From: Gonapodya sp. JEL0774
Lineage: Eukaryota; Monoblepharomycota; Monoblepharidomycetes; Monoblepharidales; Gonapodyaceae
DNA: 64,000 bases
NCBI GenBank assembly: GCA_027604505.1
Contig: JADIIX010000028.1
Coordinates: 1 to 64,000, forward strand
Reading direction: 5' to 3'
Shown here: positions 58,346-64,000 of the stretch, piece after piece
Layout of the letters: each line of letters begins with the position of its first letter
Position numbering within the stretch: the stretch's first letter is position 1
Translations under genes and position numbers: made by a program
Notes under the pieces: model-generated
The model's database searches: none
What the model was told of the DNA's origin: nothing
The model's input: only the letters and a program-made list of their open reading frames with translations

Positions 58346-61019
58346 ATGTTTCTTCCAGTTTCCCTCCCCTTGGCTCTGGTGTCTCTCGGTGTTCTGCCGT
58401 CGCTCACCATTGACCCAAACTTTGTCGCCCGGGAGCCGGTCCGAAGAAAGCACCTAGCAAACACCCTTTCAACACTCGCGTTTCTCAAAATGGCAGCAGA
58501 TGCGTATTTGGGAACCGCGTGGAGTGTCAGAGAGGACGTCTGGTTCTTCCTCACCACCGTGAGTCATAGTTTCCCCCTGATGGGCCTAACTAATTCCATG
58601 CAAGGCGTGTCGACAACATCCTTTATAAATAAAAAGGTTATTGCCCTCCCTCTGCGCAAATTGACCATCGGGATGCCTCGTCCGTCCCCATCCTTTGCCC
58701 TGTTCTGGCTCTACACCGGAGGCGCCCAAGCCTACCTCGCCCTTCGAGCCTTGCGAGAGCGCAGAGCCAGCTCTACTTCAACTCTTCTCGCACAATCCTT
58801 TGTGGTTGGATGTGTCCTCATGAGCTCGGTGGAACTGTGGATGTGGGCGTTTGGGAGGGTGAGTTGGAACACCGCTGAACTCTTACGTAGTCGACGGAAG
58901 CGACCACACCAGCCAGATCTAATAACCCCCCTCCATTCACATCACGTTTGAATATGCCACTGGGACCTACTACCTCACTCGGTGTGCGTGCTCCGCTTCA
59001 TTCCTTCCCTCGCTTCCTCCCCAGATCGACCCTTCCGAGCTCGGCGGCCGGCCCGTATGGGGAGCCACAGCTGCCCCCGACCGTCCCCGCCAGCACCGCC
59101 GCCGGAGGTCCGTCATGACGGCGACTCTCGCCACAGGTGCGTTCCCCAAAGAAACGCGAATCCCGTACGTACATCGATCGCCGCCGAATATTCTCCGCCA
59201 TACAAACCCTTCACATTGTTCGCCCGATGGTTAAAATGGCACAGTATGCCCACCACCCAGCACGTCCTCTGGTTCGAAGTTCTCCCTTCGTTGGACCAGG
59301 TCCGACTCGTCTTGCAGACGCACTTTGTACCCTACGTACGGTTCCGATCTGTACCGTACGTCACGGCAACGGGGAATGTGGAGTGGGAGCAGGATGCGAC
59401 GTTCAGTTTGGACGTGAGCGATCATCGTTTCCGGGTTCATAGTCATCTGAAACCAATGTCTCACGCCTCCCTTCCAATCCCGTGCCATGCTCGCTCCAGT
59501 ACCACATCCAAACCAAGCAGGCCACGACCGAATCCGACATTCTCCGCTACATTGAATCTCTCTTTCGCGCTGCCTCCTTCGGCCGAGGAAAACCCCTCTG
59601 GAACGTCACCCTGATCCGGAACGCGGACCCGAGGGGGAAATCTGCCATCGTGTTCAACCTAGCACTTGTGGTTGGGGATCTGTCGAGCTTTTTGGCCGTC
59701 GCGGTGGGGGGCCTGACAGATGGTGTGTGTTGTGACGATTTGGTGGTGTTTTCGACGATCAGGCATTTCAGCACAGTGTGCTGATGTGGATCTTGCGCAA
59801 TCACAGGTAAAGGCCAGTCTCTCTCCCCGGTCCACCTCTCCTCTGTGCTCAAACCCCTCGGGTCCGGCACTGCCCCATCCCTCACGCAACTGCTCGGCCA
59901 CTTTCCCTCCTACACCGCCGCACACATCCGTGTCCTCCAAAAGCAGCTCAGTCCCCCCGACTCGTCCACCCTCATCAAACCCCCTCACGAATCCTACATC
60001 TATTCGGGATCTCGAGAGCTGGTAATATGCCCGTCGGTCGACTTTGAAATCGTCCGACAAGTCCGAGCGAGTTTGAAGGAGAAACTCGCCGCCAAAGTGA
60101 CCGTGAGCGAGTTGCTGGTTGCGGCAGTGAGCGGGGCTATCAGGAGGTATTTGGTGTGGAGGGGGGATGAGGTACTTAAGAGGGAAGGAAGCAGAGTGAG
60201 AACTCGGTATGTGCGCTTGTGTTTCCGCCGTGACTCTGTCGAGATAGAAACATCACCGAATTGGATTACGATCCGCTAGCGCTCTCCTCCCGTTTGCATA
60301 CCGCCACCGCCCGTCTTCCTCAGAGTCTCAGGAAACCTCCACGGACCCAGACACCTACTCCAACCGCTGGTCGTTCATCTCGATCCACCTCCCTGTGGGG
60401 GAGCCCGATGCGCTCGAAAGGGTTCGTTTGTGTAGGAAAGAACTGGATCTCAGTCGGATTTTGCCGGTGAGCTGAGTGGGATCAGCAAAATGCGTTGCTA
60501 GTGCTCGTTTGTTCTTGTTGGGGTGACGCACCACCTGATTTTTCGCGATTATTCTTACCGTATGACCTGATAGGAAGCAGCAGCTCAAACAAATGTGCAA
60601 AATTGGACAATGGGGATGGTACCAGAGGAAATTGCTGGAAAGGTGAGATAAAGCGCCATTGTTCCAATGGCGTTTACAAATGGTCTAATGGACGTAAACA
60701 CTCCCACATGACCTTTCATCCCGTCCAGACCAACCTCGAAGGCTTCACCCGGCACTCATTGGTTCTCACCAACATCCCCTTCCACCACCCGTCCCTCCCG
60801 TCCGGTCCACTCTTCTTTGCCCGGGAACCCGTCATCACCATGCAACCCGTCGTGTCCAGTCCGTTACCAAACGTGACCATATTCACCTACGCGGGCCTTT
60901 TGAACGCGAACTTCGTGGTCGATCCAAACGAGTGGAAGGAGTGTGGCGCGATGGGGGGGTTCTGGGTAGAGGAACTCAGTGAGATGGCGAGGACGGTGGG
61001 AGTGGCGGTCGGGGAGTGA
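58346..61019 (+). CDS. WS/DGAT-like acyltransferase with N-terminal membrane region
   Basis: The gene begins at 58346 with hydrophobic segments (MFLPVSLPLALVSLGVLPSL, and ALFWLYTGGAQAYLALRAL after an intron). After a poorly resolved junction near 59140-59170, exons read like a wax ester synthase/diacylglycerol acyltransferase: YKPFTLFARWLKWHSMPTTQ, YVRFRS, LWNVTLI and VTVSELLVAAVSGAIRRYL. They continue with RWSFISIHLPVGEPDALERV, then LVLTNIPFHHPSLPSGPLFF, VTIFTYAGLLNANFVVD, and a final helix. Such enzymes esterify fatty alcohols or diacylglycerol using acyl-CoA. The catalytic HHxxxDG motif expected after KSAIVF is replaced by NLALVVGD, so activity is doubtful or the motif is displaced. The stop is at 61017-61019. 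Confidence 0.6.
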
Positions 61020-61250
61020 GGCGAGGTCGTCAGTGTGGGCCTTAAATTTATACAATGGTGGTACATACTCAACCTTGCGAGTGGTAACGGCGATGTACAT
61101 GAACTCCAAAATAGCAATCACACCACATTTTATGTAAACGGCACTGAGTAGTGGACGCTGGTTTGGAACGACCTCTTGACCGTTGGAAGTGCTCGCCGGC
61201 TGTCAATATCTCCACTCCATATAGTCTATATATCAACCGTGATTGGTCAC

Positions 61251-63613
61251 ATGCCCGTCCTAGCAGGACTCTTCCGCGTTAGCCTTTGGCTCTTTATTTT
61301 CTGGTCTCTTGCTTGGATTCTCTTCCGGGTGGTGGTCGCGTTACAGTTAACGGTGAGCGAGGCAGTGCGATCGAAGGATTGATTCTGATCCACAATCCCC
61401 CCATTGCGAGTGTGTTTCCGTTTTCTGATAAGCCATGATGTCCCTTTGTCGTCTTTTGGAGCGTTCAGCCTCCTTCGTCCCGACCATCACCTCGGCTTGT
61501 CCGGTCATCCCACATTCCTTTGACAAGTGATGGCAAACAGGTCCCGGCGACCACATTCAGCGGTGGCGTTGGATTTGGCTACGCCACGCTAGAAACGAAC
61601 GCGTTGAATCCCTGGATGATCTCGGTGGCTACGCGATGGAAGAGCCTTTGGCAGGTTTGCATGCTCAAACAAAGCAAACGTCACACGAACTGATTGGAAT
61701 CCTTAATGTATTCAGCAATGGTTTTCAATGGGTGTTATAGTGTCACCTCTGTTCCTATTCGCTTCCCCTGTCTTGGTTTCCTTTGGCCTTCTCAGAATCA
61801 CCCGAGAAGTGTTCGCGGCCACATCCATGTCGGTGGACACGCACAGAGACCACGTCATACACTCCTCCAACTATAACGATAGCTTCGCAGAGTGGGCTGG
61901 AGAAAACGGTGAATTTATTGTCGCTATGGTGCCCGGCGTGAACCTATCGTGGAGAGAAGCGGTCTGGTATCTGTCGCTGGTTTTCATTGCAAGTGTGTGG
62001 CACGAAGCAGGGCACTCCATTGCAGCAGCATGGTGAGCTCAAAAAGCTCTCAGCTATGTGCTTAACTTTCCCACTGCGTCTGATCTCGCATTGTCCGTTG
62101 ACACAGCGAATCGATTCACACTCATGTTCTATCTATCCACTTTTACGTTCTTTATCCCGCTGCTTCCGTGCGTTTGGATGATGCAGCTCTCTCCTTGCTC
62201 AACCCATTGCGCCGCCTCCGAATTCTCACGGCTGGAAGCTGGAATAATACGCTTCTTGCGGTATTGGGATACATTTCAGCATCCATTCTGGGGTTAGTCG
62301 CTGCAACGATCAGCGGAACTGTAAGAGGCAGTGAAGTGACCTCTGTGGTGGGTGTGGAGGTTCTCTCTGTTACACGAGGCACGGTGCTGGATGGGTACGT
62401 TCGGCCAGGCGACCTGCTAGTCAAGGTGGACGGCCACGATCTTGTAGGTGGAGCTCGCGGTTGGGAGGACGCTGTGAGATTGAGCCTTAAGAGTGAAGAT
62501 CGTGGTGTTCTGGGAAAAGGGTGGTGCGTTGATTCAGGTACTGGCCTCAACGGTGAGCACCATAATACTGGCCGATTGCACCTACTGCCTTAAAATGTCA
62601 TCCGACCCACCAGACGTCTCCTGTTGTAAGGTTTCGGCCATTCATCCGCTTTCTCCTAACTCTCTCCAGTGCTTTGCGCCGCGCGTTGATGTGCAGGATC
62701 TCATAAATCGTATGGTGAACTTTACGTCCTCCCCGGAGCTCACACCGCATGAGCGTGCCGAGAGGCTGGAGGATATTTTACGATTTGAGTCGGTTGGAAA
62801 GCATGGACGATGTTTGGATTTCGGGGGTGTAGCGGGCGGAGTGGAGTGCACCGCAGATTTGGAGTGTGGAACAACCGTCGGTGGAAGAGCAAATGCGGAC
62901 ACGAGATTAGTCAAGCGCAACAAGGACGAAGCAGTCATGGACATCTCTCAATCTATTGAAGTCTCAAAGACGTCGCCTCTTGTCGATGGGCGAGTAGAAG
63001 ACTACATTCTGGAAGCTGACAAGGACTCTCCCGAATCACAAACCGTGGACGTCCCTTCAACAAATCAACCTCTCCGGCCTCGTGTCTGCCTCTCTGCGTA
63101 TATACCCCATCCTCATGTACGCCTTTTGAGACTTGGTGTCCGACCTCTGTCGAAGGCGAATGATGCCCCGGTACGAGAATTGGCTGTGTTGGGAGACCCG
63201 AGAGAGGCGTGGGAAAGCGTCGTGGTCGATGTGGTGGGCGCAAGCAGGAATTGGGGGCTTCAGAAAGTTACCGAGTGGTTAATGGGGCTGTTGCGGTGAG
63301 CCATTTGCTCCTCAAATCGCGAGTCAAGCAAGGAAATAATGAGTTTAGTGTCCCTGGCTCTCTTTTTTAAAGGGATCTCTCTTCCATTTCTCTCGCTCTT
63401 GCACTTTTCAACCTTGTTCCCGCGCGCCATCTCGATGGTGAGCACGTATTACGTGCTTACGCGGAATACCTGTGGCCCCCCTCGGCGTCCACTCGCACAG
63501 GGGCAAGTAGTGATGTGCCAGCAGCAGTGGTGACGGTAGCGGTGGCTGTTTGCTCCGGAGTCATGGGTGCTGCTGTGGTAGGAGGATTTGTTGTTGCAGT
63601 GCTCGGCAATTAG
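61251..63613 (+). CDS. MBTPS2: Site-2 intramembrane metalloprotease
   Basis: Six exons (61251-61352, 61541-61654, 61716-62032, 62107-62552, 62614-63295, 63373-63613) close in frame to 633 residues. Membrane helices surround the zinc motif HEAGH (168-172) in FIASVWHEAGHSIAAA. The second zinc ligand is Asp575 in FNLVPARHLDGEH. Further family blocks are QWFSMGVIV, FIVAMVPGVNLSW, PLRRLRILTAGSWNN, and a PDZ-like loop VRPGDLLVKVDG with a luminal Cys-rich stretch (SCCKV, RCLDFG, ECTADLECG). The order and spacing agree with animal MBTPS2. S2P cuts membrane-bound transcription factors such as SREBP inside the bilayer, controlling sterol or stress responses. The start at 61251 directly precedes the first helix. 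Confidence 0.9.
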
Positions 63614-64000
63614 CTGGTTATGGTGTTGGGTGACCTCTGGCGATCCAGCCGGTAAACCCAGTTGAGAAGTCACCTGTAGTGTTTGGTCTGCACTGGATCG
63701 CCCGAATCGACAAAGCGATGCAAATTTGGGCTAAATCATTAACATCTATCAATTCCTGCAATCTTATTACATAGTGAAACACCAAGTGGAACAAGGAACT
63801 CGAGCTCCTGGCATACAGAATGCAGAAACTTACCTTTCGCAGCACACTTTCGGAATATGGACACCGAGGATTGTGGGAACTATCAACCAGATCATGGCAC
63901 CGTTACAGTACAGCGAGGGTTCTCAAACACATAATTGTCTAGAATGAGTATCTCATAGAGCCAATACTTATCGCATATGTGCGCAAAATACTGCATACAA
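63614..64000. other. Intergenic end of window
   Basis: 3' flank of the site-2 protease gene. No supported feature before the window ends. Confidence 0.5.

Noticed and set aside
61176-61250. Upstream extension of the site-2 protease start
   Set aside because: The extension has no in-frame ATG before 61251, and the protein begins naturally at the Met preceding the first membrane helix.

Overview
The window looks like nuclear DNA of a fungus, most likely a zoosporic, early-diverging lineage such as a chytrid. Genes sit close together on both strands, and nearly all are cut by short GT-AG introns with clean phases. The contents mix general eukaryotic housekeeping genes (RPL7, linker histone H1, BLM10/PA200, TRAPPC2L, ESS2) with families that are patchy or absent in many Dikarya (JTB, a Spen-type RRM+SPOC protein, TIP30, a site-2 protease, an LRR-transmembrane-SH3 protein). 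The assignment to chytrids is inference; the sequence itself proves only an intron-rich fungal-type eukaryote. Two 10-base N runs (34262-34271 and 56614-56623) fall in extreme C or G homopolymer sequence and damage the RPL7 and ESS2 models.

Layout, left to right: an unresolved low-complexity minus-strand gene (111-1071); an LRR-TM-SH3 protein (1787-3810); an unresolved exon near 4.9 kb; a large minus-strand HAM1-like lipid-binding-type protein (5283-9786); a membrane SDR (10022-11645); JTB (12421-13464, minus) back to back with TIP30 (13555-14612); histone H1 (15064-17189, minus); a five-RRM SPOC protein (18676-23009, minus); a small Dpy-30-like protein (23888-24091); PB1 protein A (24507-26400); a bromodomain-GATA finger-NET protein (27077-28834, minus); a 529-bp inverted-repeat element (29858-30386); a protein kinase (about 30738-32421); RPL7 with an intronic C/D-box snoRNA candidate (33263-35330); a Sec7 Arf-GEF (36824-40440); the 7.5-kb BLM10/PA200 gene (41136-48632, minus); a FabG-like reductase (49056-49879); a membrane-anchored GH45 endoglucanase (50162-51580, minus); PB1 protein B (52081-54174, minus); ESS2 (54804-56781, minus); TRAPPC2L (56986-57726, minus); a WS/DGAT-like acyltransferase (58346-61019); and a site-2 protease (61251-63613).

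The genes do not form one pathway, as is usual for fungal chromosomes. Themes recur: membrane traffic (TRAPPC2L, Sec7 GEF), lipid-related enzymes (acyltransferase, SDRs, HAM1-like, site-2 protease), chromatin and RNA (H1, BRD-GATA-NET, Dpy-30-like, SPOC, ESS2) and protein turnover (BLM10).

The observations most worth following are the bromodomain-GATA-NET fusion; the pair of PB1 paralogs that share all five intron positions and a C-terminal region I do not recognise; the BLM10 gene whose last two sense bases sit in a tiny terminal exon that completes its Tyr-Tyr-Ala tail; the snoRNA candidate in RPL7 whose guide matches the large-subunit rRNA; the membrane-anchored GH45 enzyme; and the inverted-repeat element. 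Exon coordinates below were worked out by hand from splice signals and reading-frame closure, and none is backed by transcript data.
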